Source: Streptomyces hawaiiensis (GTDB lineage: Bacteria > Actinomycetota > Actinomycetes > Streptomycetales > Streptomycetaceae). From it: DNA of 64,000 bases. The notes beneath the pieces were generated by a model. It worked only from the letters and a program-made list of their open reading frames with translations. It had not been told where the DNA came from and made no database searches. Made by a program: the position numbers and the translations under genes. Position 1 is the first letter of the stretch, and each line of letters opens with the position of its first letter. Shown here in pieces: positions 34,498-43,065 of this stretch. The stretch covers positions 6,262,001 to 6,326,000 of the forward strand of contig NZ_CP021978.1 of NCBI RefSeq assembly GCF_004803895.1. The letters run 5' to 3'.

Positions 34498-34525
34498 TTT
34501 ATAAGCGCTACATAAGTAGTGTCAA
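34498..34525 (-). promoter_or_regulatory. sigma-HrdB-type promoter of the LAETG gene, with upstream TTGC repeat
   Basis: On the minus strand TTGACA (34520-34525) and TATAAA (34498-34503) are separated by 16 bases, close to the vegetative consensus. The start of transcription would be near 34490, leaving a leader of about 75 bases. Upstream, at about 34533-34556, GCAAGTGCTTGCAAG repeats the TTGC half-site and could be an operator. Confidence 0.7.
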
Positions 34526-34563
34526 CGCATATGCAGCTTGCAAGCACTTGCTTTGCCTTCTTA

Positions 34564-35676
34564 TTAACCTCCGAGACGTTTCAACGCCTCCGGCGCCTCC
34601 TCGATCCGCTCCACCAGCGCGATCCGCGCCTCCATCGAACGCCCCCCGGCCAGCGACCGGAGCAGCGGCCATGCGGGCAGCTTCTCCGTCCAGTGCACGC
34701 GGTTCACCAGCACCATCGGCGTCGGCTCGCCGCGCGACTGGTAGTAGTTGGGCGTCGCGTTGTCGAAGATCTCCTGTACGGTCCCGGCGGCGCCCGGCAG
34801 GAACACCACGCCCGCGTTGGACCGGGCCAGCAGGCCGTCCTCGCGGGTGGCGTTGGCGAAGTACTTGGCGATGTGGGAGGCGAAGGCGTTCGGCGGCTCG
34901 TGGCCGTAGAACCAGGTCGGGATGCCCACCGAACGGCCGCCCTGCGGCCAGCGGGTGCGAATCTCGAAGGCGGCCGACGCCCACTGGGTGATCGACGGAG
35001 TGAAGTGCGGTGCCTTGCCGAGAAGTCCGAGCGACTCGGTGAGCATCTCGTCGCCGAAGGGGGCGGCGTACGCGCCGAGGTTCGCGGCCTCCATCGCGCC
35101 CGGGCCGCCACCGGTGGCGACCGTGAACCCGGCCCGGGTCAGCTCCCGTCCGAGGCGTGCGGCGCCGGCGTACTCCTCGGTGCCGCGGGCCATCGCGTGG
35201 CCGCCCATGACGCCCACGATCCGGGCACCGGACAGCAGTTCGTCGAGCGCGTCCGAGACGGAGTCGTCGTGGACCGCGCGGAGCATGGACGCGTGGATGT
35301 CGCGGTCCGCCTTCGTGCGCTGGAACCAGGCGTAGGCGAGGGCGTCGGGCGTGGCCTCGTAGCCGTCGGCCAGCGACGCGAAGAGTTCGTCCGGTGAGTA
35401 GACCAGGCCGCGGTACGGGTCGAACGGCAGGCCCGGGACCGGGGGGAAGACCAGGGCGCCGTCGCCGCGGATCTTCGCGGCCGCGTCCTCGCGCATCGCG
35501 CAGCCGAGGAAGACCGCGCCCGCCGTGTCCGTGGTGAGCAGTTCGCGCGTACGATCCGTCAGATCGACGGCCTGGACGCGGTATCCGGCGAGTGTGCCGC
35601 GCGCGGAGACGGTCGCGTCGAACTCCTCGAGGGTCTCTATCTCACGGTCGTCATGGTGGGCCGCATGGGCGGGCAT
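34564..35676 (-). CDS. LOG-family (Rossmann-fold nucleotide-binding) protein
   Basis: 370 residues; ATG 35676 is preferred to GTG 35685 because GGGCGGG lies at a suitable distance from it. The lysine-decarboxylase/LOG signature appears as ATGGGPGAMEAANLGAYA and LPGAAGTVQEIFDNATP, the second being a variant of PGGxGTxxE. LOG enzymes release cytokinin bases from nucleotides or hydrolyse nucleoside monophosphates. The long N-terminal 150 residues have no such match. Activity is inferred from family only. Confidence 0.8.
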   Translation of the reverse strand: MPAHAAHHDDREIETLEEFDATVSARGTLAGYRVQAVDLTDRTRELLTTDTAGAVFLGCAMREDAAAKIRGDGALVFPPVPGLPFDPYRGLVYSPDELFASLADGYEATPDALAYAWFQRTKADRDIHASMLRAVHDDSVSDALDELLSGARIVGVMGGHAMARGTEEYAGAARLGRELTRAGFTVATGGGPGAMEAANLGAYAAPFGDEMLTESLGLLGKAPHFTPSITQWASAAFEIRTRWPQGGRSVGIPTWFYGHEPPNAFASHIAKYFANATREDGLLARSNAGVVFLPGAAGTVQEIFDNATPNYYQSRGEPTPMVLVNRVHWTEKLPAWPLLRSLAGGRSMEARIALVERIEEAPEALKRLGG

Positions 35677-35709
35677 CGTCTGCACCCGCCCATGCTGGCA
35701 CAGCGCATC

Positions 35710-36117
35710 TCAGCCCTCGACGGCCGTCGGGTCCATCCACACGACCTCGAAGGTGTGGCCGTCCACGTCGTCGAAGGCGCGGCCGTACATGAAGCCGTGG
35801 TCCTGGGTCTCGCCCGAGACGGAACCGCCCGCCGCGACCGCCTTCTCGACCAGCTCGTCGACCTTCTCGCGGCTCTCGGCGCTCAGCGCGAGCAGCGCCT
35901 CGCTGGTCTTCGTCGAGTCCGCGATCTCCTTCTTCGTGAACTGGGAGTACTTCTCCTTGGTGTGCACCATCACCACGATGGTCTCGCTGATCACGACGGA
36001 GGCGGTGGTGTCGTCGCTGAACTGCTCGTTGATCGTGAAGCCGAGCTCCGTGAAGAACTTCTTCGAGGCGTCCAGGTCGCCGGTGCACAGGTTCACGAAG
36101 ATCATCTGCTGGTACAT
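35710..36117 (-). CDS. VOC-family (glyoxalase-like) protein
   Basis: 135 residues. Paired beta-alpha-beta-beta-beta modules: MIFVNLCTGDLDASKKFFTE and then SGETQDHGFMYGRAFDDVDG followed by HTFEVVWMDP. His and Glu at the ends could bind metal. Such proteins are dioxygenases, resistance or isomerase enzymes; a specific role cannot be assigned. It is separated by 33 bases from the LOG-like gene, in the same direction. Confidence 0.88.
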   Translation of the reverse strand: MYQQMIFVNLCTGDLDASKKFFTELGFTINEQFSDDTTASVVISETIVVMVHTKEKYSQFTKKEIADSTKTSEALLALSAESREKVDELVEKAVAAGGSVSGETQDHGFMYGRAFDDVDGHTFEVVWMDPTAVEG

Positions 36118-36235
36118 GCGAGGTCTCTCCCATCAAGTCCGTGTCGTTACGCGGGGATAGACCGGGCGCCGGTCCGGAACTCATCGCGGATCGGAGATTT
36201 TTTTCGTACGAGTTCTCCGGCGAAGGCCGTGGGGC

Positions 36236-37837
36236 TCAGCGCGCCAGGGGGAGCGCCGCCAGTTCCGCGACCGTCAGGGTGAGCGGACCGAACAGGGCGA
36301 GCAGCGCGCCCGCGCGCAGGGCGGCGGCGCCGCGCAGCATCGTGGCGGGGGCGCCGAGCCGCAACAGTGCGGCGGTGGTTCCGGCGCGGGCCTGCCGGGC
36401 CTCGACGGCGGCCGTGAGGAGCGTCGCCACGGTGCAGCCGGCCACGAGGAGCACGCCGAGGGTGGTGAGCGGGCCGAGCGAGAGCCCGTCCGGGGCGTGC
36501 AGCAGCGCCATGGCCCACGCGGCGGACAGGACCGCGCAGACGACGCCGAGGGGGCGTCCGATGCGCATGGCCTCCGCCATGAGGATGCGGCCGGCCAGGA
36601 GCCGCAGGGCACCGGGGCGGGCCGACTGGAGCAGCCGTCCGCACAGATGGGTCAGGCCCGGACCGGCCAGGGCCAGCCCGACGGCGGCCAGCGCCCAGCC
36701 CGCCATCACGCCGGGGGAGGCGCCGGAGAAGGAGAGGTCGGGGGGCGTGGGGGCGGTGCGGCTCGTGTAGCTCTCCACGGCGAGGCCCGCGGCCAGCACG
36801 GTGATGCCCCAGGGGAGACCGGAGGGGGCGGCGGTGCTGTCCGGCAGGGTCGCGTCGGGGGCGGTGGCACCGTCGGCGTCGTCGGGCGCCGCGGCGTGCG
36901 GGCCCGGGTGCCGTGTCAGGGCCCCGGCGGGGCTGATGGCACCGGCGGCGTCCGGCGTCGCGGCGCGCGGGCTGAGCCACTGGGCGGGATCGCCGGCCGG
37001 GGCGCTCGCATCCGCCGCTTCCGGTCGGGCCGGGTGCGGGGCGGTCGCATGAGCCGGGTCATCGAGCGGGTGGCCGGGCAGCTGGGCCGGGGGGTCCGCG
37101 ACCGCGCTCACCGTCCCGCCGGGGGCCGCGACCGCCGCCGCCGACCCGCTCGTCCGGGCCGCCGGCGGGCCGCTCTTCGCGGCGGGCTCGGCGGTGCCGC
37201 CGTTCGTGGGCCGGGTGATCTGCCGGCCGAACCGGCCGTACGCCCCGAAGGTCTCGCGGGTGCTGGTGCGCCGGTAGGCGCCGAAGCGGCCGTACATCCG
37301 GGCCGCCCGGGGCCCGGTCGGCTGCGCCTCACGCGGTCGCAGGGCCAGCGCCACCGCCACCGACGCGCCGACGGGCACGAAGGCCAGCAGCGTCAGGGCG
37401 CCCGGCAGCGGCAGGGGCCGGCCCGCGGCGAGGGACTCGGCGGCGGCGCCGTCGAAGGGCATGCCCGTCAGGTCGCCCCGCAGGTGCAGGAAGACGAGCA
37501 GGGCCAGCATCGAGCCGAGCGTGCAGGACAGGGCCGTCGTCGTCGCCGAGAGGGCCATCATGCGCACCGGGCCGAGGCCGATCGCCGAGAGGCCCGTGCG
37601 GGGCTTGGTGCCGGGGTCGGTACGGGCCACCGCGACCGCGAAGTACACCGTGGCGGCCAGCGGGGCGGCGCACCAGGCCAGCCGCAGCACGGCGGAGCCG
37701 GTGGAGCCGGGGTGGCCCATCGCGTAGCCGAGGGCGCAGAGCAGCAGGAGACCTGTGCCCGCCGAGGCGGCCGCGACCAGGAGGCGGCGCAGCTGGACGG
37801 CGGGGTGGGCGCCGCGGGTCAGACGGAGAGCGAGCAC
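36236..37837 (-). CDS. multi-pass membrane protein, ABC permease-like
   Basis: 533 residues from GTG 37837, which overlaps the ATPase gene by 19 bases. About eight hydrophobic helices sit in two groups (residues 15-175 and 310-530), divided by a long Pro/Ala/Gly-rich loop (such as GDPAQWLSPRAATPDAAGAI). The last helices (GALLALFGPLTLTVAELAAL) follow a cytoplasmic segment TTAALLRLGAPATMLRGAAA that resembles FtsX-type permeases. With the upstream ATPase it probably forms an ABC exporter or a signalling complex. The substrate is unknown. Confidence 0.75.
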   Translation of the reverse strand: MLALRLTRGAHPAVQLRRLLVAAASAGTGLLLLCALGYAMGHPGSTGSAVLRLAWCAAPLAATVYFAVAVARTDPGTKPRTGLSAIGLGPVRMMALSATTTALSCTLGSMLALLVFLHLRGDLTGMPFDGAAAESLAAGRPLPLPGALTLLAFVPVGASVAVALALRPREAQPTGPRAARMYGRFGAYRRTSTRETFGAYGRFGRQITRPTNGGTAEPAAKSGPPAARTSGSAAAVAAPGGTVSAVADPPAQLPGHPLDDPAHATAPHPARPEAADASAPAGDPAQWLSPRAATPDAAGAISPAGALTRHPGPHAAAPDDADGATAPDATLPDSTAAPSGLPWGITVLAAGLAVESYTSRTAPTPPDLSFSGASPGVMAGWALAAVGLALAGPGLTHLCGRLLQSARPGALRLLAGRILMAEAMRIGRPLGVVCAVLSAAWAMALLHAPDGLSLGPLTTLGVLLVAGCTVATLLTAAVEARQARAGTTAALLRLGAPATMLRGAAALRAGALLALFGPLTLTVAELAALPLAR

Positions 37838-38568
37838 GCTGCCCGGCCTTCCGGCTCGGCGTTCTCGCTGACCGGCGGCAGGTGCACCGTCTGCACGCGC
37901 CGCCCGTCGAGCAGGGACACCGTGCGGTCGGCGAGGGCCGCGGTCTCGGCGTCGTGGGTGGCCAGGACGACGGTGATGCGGTGGGAGCGGGCCGCCGTGG
38001 TGAGGGTGCGCAGCACATGGGCGCGGTCGGCGCGGTGCAGGGGCGCCGTGGGCTCGTCGGCGAACAGGACCGACGGCGCGGGGGCGAGGGCGCGGGCGAT
38101 GCAGACCCGCTGACGCTCGGCCTGCACCAGCTGGTGCGGGCGTTTGCGGGCGCTGTCGCCGATGTCCAGGCGCTCCAGCCACTCCAGGGCCGTGGTCTTG
38201 GCGCGGCGCCGGCTGGTGCCGCGCAGCATCAGCGGCAGCGCGGCGTTCTCCCAGGCGTTGAGCTCAGGCACCAGGGAGGGGGCCGGGTCGATCCAGCCGA
38301 AGCGGTCGCGGCGCAGCCGCTCGCGGGTGAGGGGGCCCATGGTGTGCACGGGCACGCTGTTGAACCAGACCTCGCCGCGCCGGACGGGCACCAGGCCGGA
38401 CAGGCACCGCAGCAGGGTCGTCTTGCCGCTGCCGCGCGGTCCGCTCAGGGCGAGGATCTCGCCCTCGCGCACGCCGAGCGAGACGCCGCAGAGCGCGGGC
38501 GAGCCGTCGTCGTGCTGGAAGTGCAGGGCGCGTGCCCAGAGCACGTCGTTGTCCGGCGGGGCCTCCAT
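37819..38568 (-). CDS. ABC transporter ATP-binding protein with degenerate signature
   Basis: 249 residues from ATG 38568; the frame is open further upstream but that part is not family-like. Walker A GPRGSGKTT, Walker B VLFADEPTAP and switch His LATHDAETAAL are normal. The signature that should read LSGGQ reads QLVQAERQRVCIARAL, so the residues that contact the second ATP are changed. Signature loss can make an asymmetric or regulatory ATPase. Translationally coupled to the permease gene. Confidence 0.82.
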   Translation of the reverse strand: MEAPPDNDVLWARALHFQHDDGSPALCGVSLGVREGEILALSGPRGSGKTTLLRCLSGLVPVRRGEVWFNSVPVHTMGPLTRERLRRDRFGWIDPAPSLVPELNAWENAALPLMLRGTSRRRAKTTALEWLERLDIGDSARKRPHQLVQAERQRVCIARALAPAPSVLFADEPTAPLHRADRAHVLRTLTTAARSHRITVVLATHDAETAALADRTVSLLDGRRVQTVHLPPVSENAEPEGRAACSLSV

Positions 38569-38689
38569 GCGCGTACACCTCGGTTCAGATCCGTAGTTCC
38601 CGTGTCCATCCCCCGTGCGGGGGAACGAAGGCAGGGCCGATCGGTCACTGGGCACGCTAGGCAGAAGGCGGCGGGACGCCGGACAGCAC

Positions 38690-38739
38690 GCGGCCCCGGG
38701 CCGCCGTTTCTCACTCGAACGGGCGGCACCGGGGCCGGT
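38690..38739 (-). terminator. imperfect hairpin after the aminotransferase
   Basis: CGGCCCCGGGCCGCCG and GGGCGGCACCGGGGCCGG can pair with small bulges around TTTCTCACTCGAA. It lies about 40 bases beyond the aminotransferase stop on the minus strand and could end its transcript. No gene was seen between 38569 and 38776. Confidence 0.45.
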
Positions 38740-38776
38740 GTTGATCATCCAGGCAGACGATCGGAGCGACGGCCGG

Positions 38777-40138
38777 TCAGAGCTTGGTCCACGCCTCCGA
38801 CAGGGTGGCGCGCAGGATCTGCTCGATCTCGTCGAACGTCGACTGGTCCGAGATCAGCGGCGGGGCGAGCTGGACGACCGGGTCGCCGCGGTCGTCGGCG
38901 CGGCAGTACAGGCCGTTGTCGTACAGCGCCTTGGAGAGGAACCCGTACAGGACGCGCTCGGTCTCCTCGTCGTTGAAGGACTCCTTGGTGTGCTTGTCCT
39001 TGACCAGCTCGATGCCGTAGAAGAAGCCGTTGCCGCGGACGTCGCCGACGATCGGCAGGTCGTGGAGCTTCTCCAGGGTGGCGCGGAAGTTGCCCTCGTT
39101 GTCCAGGACGTGCTGGTTGAGGTTCTCGCGCTCGAACAGGTCGAGGTTGGCCAGGCCCACGGCCGCGGAGACCGGGTGGCCGCCGAAGGTGTAGCCGTGC
39201 AGGAAGGTGTTGTCGCCCTTGTAGAACGGCTCGGCCAGGCGGTCGGAGATGATGCAGGCGCCGATCGGGGAGTAGCCCGAGGTCATGCCCTTGGCGCAGG
39301 TGATCATGTCCGGCACGTAGTCGAACTTGTCGCAGGCGAAGTACGTGCCCAGCCGGCCGAAGGCGCAGATGACCTCGTCCGACACGAGCAGCACGTCGTA
39401 TCGGTCGCAGATCTCGCGGACCCGCTGGAAGTAGCCGGGCGGCGGCGGGAAGCAGCCGCCTGCGTTCTGCACCGGCTCCAGGAAGACCGCGGCGACCGTG
39501 TCCGCGCCCTCGAAGAGGATCTGCTGCTCGATCTGGTCGGCGGCCCAGCGGCCGTAGGCCTCCGGGTCGTCGCCGTGGATCGGGGCGCGGTAGATGTTGG
39601 TGTTCGGGACCTTGTGCGCGCCCGGGACCAACGGCTCGAAGGGGGCCTTCAGAGCCGGCAGGCCGGTGATGGACAGGGCGCCCTGCGGGGTGCCGTGGTA
39701 GGCGACCGCACGGGAGATGACCTTGTGCTTGGTGGGCTTGCCGACCAGCTTGAAGTACTGCTTGGCGAGCTTCCAGGCGGTCTCGACCGCCTCACCGCCG
39801 CCGGTGGTGAAGAAGACCTTGTTCAGGTCGCCCGGCGCGTGCCCGGCGAGACGCTCGGCCAGCTCGACGGCCTTGGGGTGGGCGTAGGACCACACCGGGA
39901 AGAACGCGAGCTCCTGCGCCTGCTTGAAGGCGGTCTCGGCGAGCTCGACCCGGCCGTGTCCGGCCTGCACCACGAAGAGGCCGGCGAGGCCGTCCAGGTA
40001 GCGCTTGCCCTTGTCGTCGTAGATGTACGTGCCCTCGCCCCGGACGATGGTGGGGACGGGGGCGTTCTCGTACGACGACATGCGCGTGAAGTGCATCCAC
40101 AGGTGGTCGTACGCGGTCTGGGAGAGGTCCTTGCTCAC
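38777..40138 (-). CDS. class III aminotransferase, diamine/omega-amino type
   Basis: 453 residues. A PLP enzyme: Lys in HGYTFGGHPVS is preceded by the DEV Asp in LLVSDEVICAFGRLG, and GMTSGYSPIGACIIS holds the internal motif region. The N-terminus DHLWMHFTRMSSYENAPVPT is typical of putrescine/beta-alanine:pyruvate enzymes. Next to an Lrp/AsnC regulator and a divergent aldehyde dehydrogenase, it probably converts putrescine-like amines to aminoaldehydes. An omega-amino acid substrate is also possible. Confidence 0.88.
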   Translation of the reverse strand: MSKDLSQTAYDHLWMHFTRMSSYENAPVPTIVRGEGTYIYDDKGKRYLDGLAGLFVVQAGHGRVELAETAFKQAQELAFFPVWSYAHPKAVELAERLAGHAPGDLNKVFFTTGGGEAVETAWKLAKQYFKLVGKPTKHKVISRAVAYHGTPQGALSITGLPALKAPFEPLVPGAHKVPNTNIYRAPIHGDDPEAYGRWAADQIEQQILFEGADTVAAVFLEPVQNAGGCFPPPPGYFQRVREICDRYDVLLVSDEVICAFGRLGTYFACDKFDYVPDMITCAKGMTSGYSPIGACIISDRLAEPFYKGDNTFLHGYTFGGHPVSAAVGLANLDLFERENLNQHVLDNEGNFRATLEKLHDLPIVGDVRGNGFFYGIELVKDKHTKESFNDEETERVLYGFLSKALYDNGLYCRADDRGDPVVQLAPPLISDQSTFDEIEQILRATLSEAWTKL

Positions 40139-40157
40139 GGCTATCGGGTCCTCACGG

Positions 40158-40697
40158 TTATCGGGTTCCCCACATGTAGGTCTGCTTCTTGAGCTTGAGG
40201 TAGACGAAGCTCTCGGTGGAGCGCACTCCGGGTACGGCCCGGATGCGTTTGTTGATGACGTCCAGAAGGTGGTCGTCGTCCTCGCAGACGATCTCCACCA
40301 TCAGGTCGAAGGAGCCCGCGGTCATCACCACGTACTCGCATTCGGACATGGCCGACAGCGCGTCGGCGACCGACTCCACGTCGCCCTCCACGTTGACGCC
40401 GACCATCGCCTGTCTGCGGAAGCCCACGGTGAGCGGGTCCGTGACGGCGACGATCTGCATCACGCCCTGGTCGAGCAGCTTCTGGACGCGCTGGCGCACG
40501 GCCGCCTCCGACAGGCCCACGGCCTTGCCGATGGCGGCGTACGGCCGGCGGCCGTCCTCCTGGAGCTGCTCGATGATGGCGAGGGAGACGGCGTCCAGCT
40601 GAGGCGAGCTGCCGTTCCTGGACTCGCGGGAGGGCTCGCGGGGCTCCCGCGACCCCTTCTGGTCTGCGCTTCGACTGGCCACGAGGTCACTGTGCAC
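40158..40697 (-). CDS. Lrp/AsnC-family regulator
   Basis: About 179 residues; GTG 40697 is one of several possible starts and the first 30 residues are low-complexity. The HTH (YAAIGKAVGLSEAAVRQRVQ) is followed by the RAM ligand-binding domain (VGVNVEGDVESVADALSAMS, ECEYVVMTAGSFDLMVEIVC). It lies between the aminotransferase it precedes and the divergent dehydrogenase at 40862, so it probably controls both. An amino acid or amine would be the effector. Confidence 0.9.
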   Translation of the reverse strand: MHSDLVASRSADQKGSREPREPSRESRNGSSPQLDAVSLAIIEQLQEDGRRPYAAIGKAVGLSEAAVRQRVQKLLDQGVMQIVAVTDPLTVGFRRQAMVGVNVEGDVESVADALSAMSECEYVVMTAGSFDLMVEIVCEDDDHLLDVINKRIRAVPGVRSTESFVYLKLKKQTYMWGTR

Positions 40698-40861
40698 GAG
40701 GTCTCGACACTTCCGCAAGCCACGATCAATGAAATCCGTTGTTTAAGTCCCCGAGTCCTGCGGATTCCGCACGATCGAAGGGAGCGGGGGTGTTGAAAAC
40801 GTGGGTCGGCCGACTAGGGTGGGTGTCTCAAGTACTGGACATCCGAACTGGAGGGCCGGCA

Positions 40862-42301
40862 GTGAGCACCGAGCTGCGTCGTCTGCGCAACTACATCGGC
40901 GGTGAGTTCCGGGACGCCGCCGACGGACGGACCACCGAGGTGGTCAATCCCGCGACGGGCGAGGCGTACGCGACCGCTCCGCTGTCCGGGCAGGCGGACG
41001 TGGACGCCGCGATGGCGGCGGCCGCCGAGGCCTTTCCCGGCTGGCGTGACACCACGCCCGCCGAGCGCCAGAAGGCCCTGCTGAAGATCGCGGACGCCTT
41101 CGAGGAGCGCGCCGAGGAGCTGATCGCGGCCGAGGTGGAGAACACGGGCAAGCCGGTCGGGCTGACCCGCTCCGAGGAGATCCCGCCGATGGTCGACCAG
41201 ATCCGCTTCTTCGCGGGTGCGGCGCGGATGCTCGAGGGCCGCTCGGCCGGCGAGTACATGGAGGGCCTCACCTCCATCGTGCGCCGCGAGCCGGTCGGCG
41301 TCTGCGCGCAGGTCGCGCCGTGGAACTACCCGATGATGATGGCCGTGTGGAAGTTCGCCCCGGCGATCGCGGCGGGCAACACCGTCGTGCTGAAGCCGTC
41401 CGACACCACCCCGGCCTCGACGGTCCTCATCGCCGAGATCATCGGTTCGATCGTCCCCAAGGGCGTCTTCAACGTCATCTGCGGCGACCGCGAGACCGGC
41501 CGCCTGATGGTCGAGCACGAGACCCCGGCGATGGCCTCCATCACCGGTTCCGTGCGGGCCGGCATCCAGGTCGCGGAGTCCGCCTCCAAGGACGTCAAGC
41601 GCGTCCACCTGGAGCTGGGCGGCAAGGCCCCGGTCGTGGTCTTCGAGGACACCGACATCGCCAAGGCCGTCGAGGGCATCTCGGTCGCGGGCTACTTCAA
41701 CGCCGGCCAGGACTGCACGGCCGCCACGCGCGTGCTCGTCCACGAGTCCATCCACGACGAGTTCGTCTCCGCGCTCGCGAAGGCCGCCTCCGAGACGAAG
41801 ACCGGGCAGCCGGACGACGAGGACGTGCTGTTCGGCCCGCTCAACAACCCCAACCAGCTCAAGCAGGTCGAGGGCTTCATCGACCGGCTGCCCGCGCACG
41901 CGCGCGTGGAGGCCGGCGGCAAGCGGGTCGGCGACAAGGGCTACTTCTACGCGCCGACCGTCGTCTCGGGCCTGAAGCAGACCGACGAGATCATCCAGAA
42001 GGAGGTCTTCGGCCCGGTCATCACCGTGCAGTCATTCTCCGGCGAGGAGCAGGCGGTGGAGTGGGCCAACGGCGTCGAGTACGCGCTGGCCTCCTCCGTG
42101 TGGACCAAGGATCACGGCCGCGCCATGCGGATGTCCAAGAAGCTCGACTTCGGCTGCGTGTGGATCAACACCCACATCCCGCTGGTCGCCGAGATGCCGC
42201 ACGGCGGCTTCAAGAAGTCCGGCTACGGCAAGGACCTCTCGGGGTACGGCTTCGACGACTACACGCGGATCAAGCACGTGATGACGTCGCTGGACGCGTA
42301 G
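40862..42301 (+). CDS. gamma-aminobutyraldehyde dehydrogenase-type ALDH
   Basis: 479 residues from GTG 40862. NAD-dependent aldehyde dehydrogenase: VAPWNYPMMMAVWKFAPAIA, catalytic Glu in LELGGKAPVVVFED, catalytic Cys in NAGQDCTAATRV and PFG-type GPVITVQSFSG. NTHIPLVAEMPHGGFKKSGY matches the aminobutyraldehyde/betaine-aldehyde branch. It would oxidise 4-aminobutanal from the divergent aminotransferase to GABA. The upstream in-frame extension is not family-like. Confidence 0.92.
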   Translation: MSTELRRLRNYIGGEFRDAADGRTTEVVNPATGEAYATAPLSGQADVDAAMAAAAEAFPGWRDTTPAERQKALLKIADAFEERAEELIAAEVENTGKPVGLTRSEEIPPMVDQIRFFAGAARMLEGRSAGEYMEGLTSIVRREPVGVCAQVAPWNYPMMMAVWKFAPAIAAGNTVVLKPSDTTPASTVLIAEIIGSIVPKGVFNVICGDRETGRLMVEHETPAMASITGSVRAGIQVAESASKDVKRVHLELGGKAPVVVFEDTDIAKAVEGISVAGYFNAGQDCTAATRVLVHESIHDEFVSALAKAASETKTGQPDDEDVLFGPLNNPNQLKQVEGFIDRLPAHARVEAGGKRVGDKGYFYAPTVVSGLKQTDEIIQKEVFGPVITVQSFSGEEQAVEWANGVEYALASSVWTKDHGRAMRMSKKLDFGCVWINTHIPLVAEMPHGGFKKSGYGKDLSGYGFDDYTRIKHVMTSLDA

Positions 42302-42320
42302 TCACGCGGTTCTGACCTCA

Positions 42321-42355
42321 CGGCCCCGGGCGGCACTCTGCCTCGCCCGGGGCCG
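42321..42355 (+). terminator. terminator after the dehydrogenase
   Basis: CGGCCCCGGGCG (42321-42332) and CGCCCGGGGCCG (42344-42355) form a perfect 12-bp stem with an 11-base loop, 20 bases after the stop. Confidence 0.85.
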
Positions 42356-42379
42356 TTCCGCTGCCCGCGGAAACTGTTT

Positions 42380-42393
42380 TTGAACATGTTCAA
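42380..42393. promoter_or_regulatory. perfect 14-bp palindrome, likely TetR/MarR-type operator
   Basis: TTGAACATGTTCAA lies 21 bases before the ATG at 42414, in an AT-rich patch (GTTTTTGAACATGTTCAAC) unlike its surroundings. A repressor bound here would block initiation. No regulator gene is adjacent. Confidence 0.65.
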
Positions 42394-42413
42394 CATGGGC
42401 GTAGAGTGCCGCC

Positions 42414-42938
42414 ATGAGCGACAGAGCCGCCCTCGTGAAGGGCATCCGCGCCTGGCTGGTCTTCTTCGTCGTGTGCCTGGTGCTGAGCGGCGCCACGGCC
42501 TTTCCCCTGGTGCATGAGCTGCGCTGGACCGAGGACCTGTTGCGCGCGCTGTCCGTCGGCGAGTACCTGCCCGGCCTGACGGACTGGATCGCGCGCGTCC
42601 GGACCGGTCTCGACCGGGCCGACGCCGACTACCCCTTCCTCCTCTACGGCACGGACTGGCTGGCCTTCGCGCACCTGGTGATCGCGGTCGCCTTCTACGG
42701 GCCCTACCGTGACCCGGTCCGCAACATCTGGGTCGTCGAGTTCGCGATGATCGCCTGTGCGGGCATCGTGCCGCTCGCCCTGATCTGCGGACCGATCCGC
42801 CAGATCCCCTTCTGGTGGTCGGTGATCGACATGGCCTTCGGGGTGTTCGGGGTGATCCCGCTGTATGTCGTACGGCAGCGGATCAAGCGGCTGGAGGCGC
42901 TGACCGCGCCGGTGGCCACCCCGGTGCTCAGCGGCTGA
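42414..42938 (+). CDS. hypothetical membrane protein
   Basis: 174 residues. Four hydrophobic segments: AWLVFFVVCLVLSGATAF, WLAFAHLVIAVAFYG, VEFAMIACAGIVPLALIC and WWSVIDMAFGVFGVIPLYVV, ending in a basic tail RQRIKRLEALT. No catalytic motif. A palindrome just upstream suggests repression. The family was not recognised. Confidence 0.7.
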   Translation: MSDRAALVKGIRAWLVFFVVCLVLSGATAFPLVHELRWTEDLLRALSVGEYLPGLTDWIARVRTGLDRADADYPFLLYGTDWLAFAHLVIAVAFYGPYRDPVRNIWVVEFAMIACAGIVPLALICGPIRQIPFWWSVIDMAFGVFGVIPLYVVRQRIKRLEALTAPVATPVLSG

Positions 42939-43065
42939 GAAAAACCGTTATCCCGGAAACCTTCACGCCGTCTCCCCGCATGTGATCCCCCACATAGCCA
43001 AGACCCCCGGGCCGCCTGAGAAGGTGCGTGCGGAAAAGTACCGATCCCAGCCGGCGAGGGGCCCC

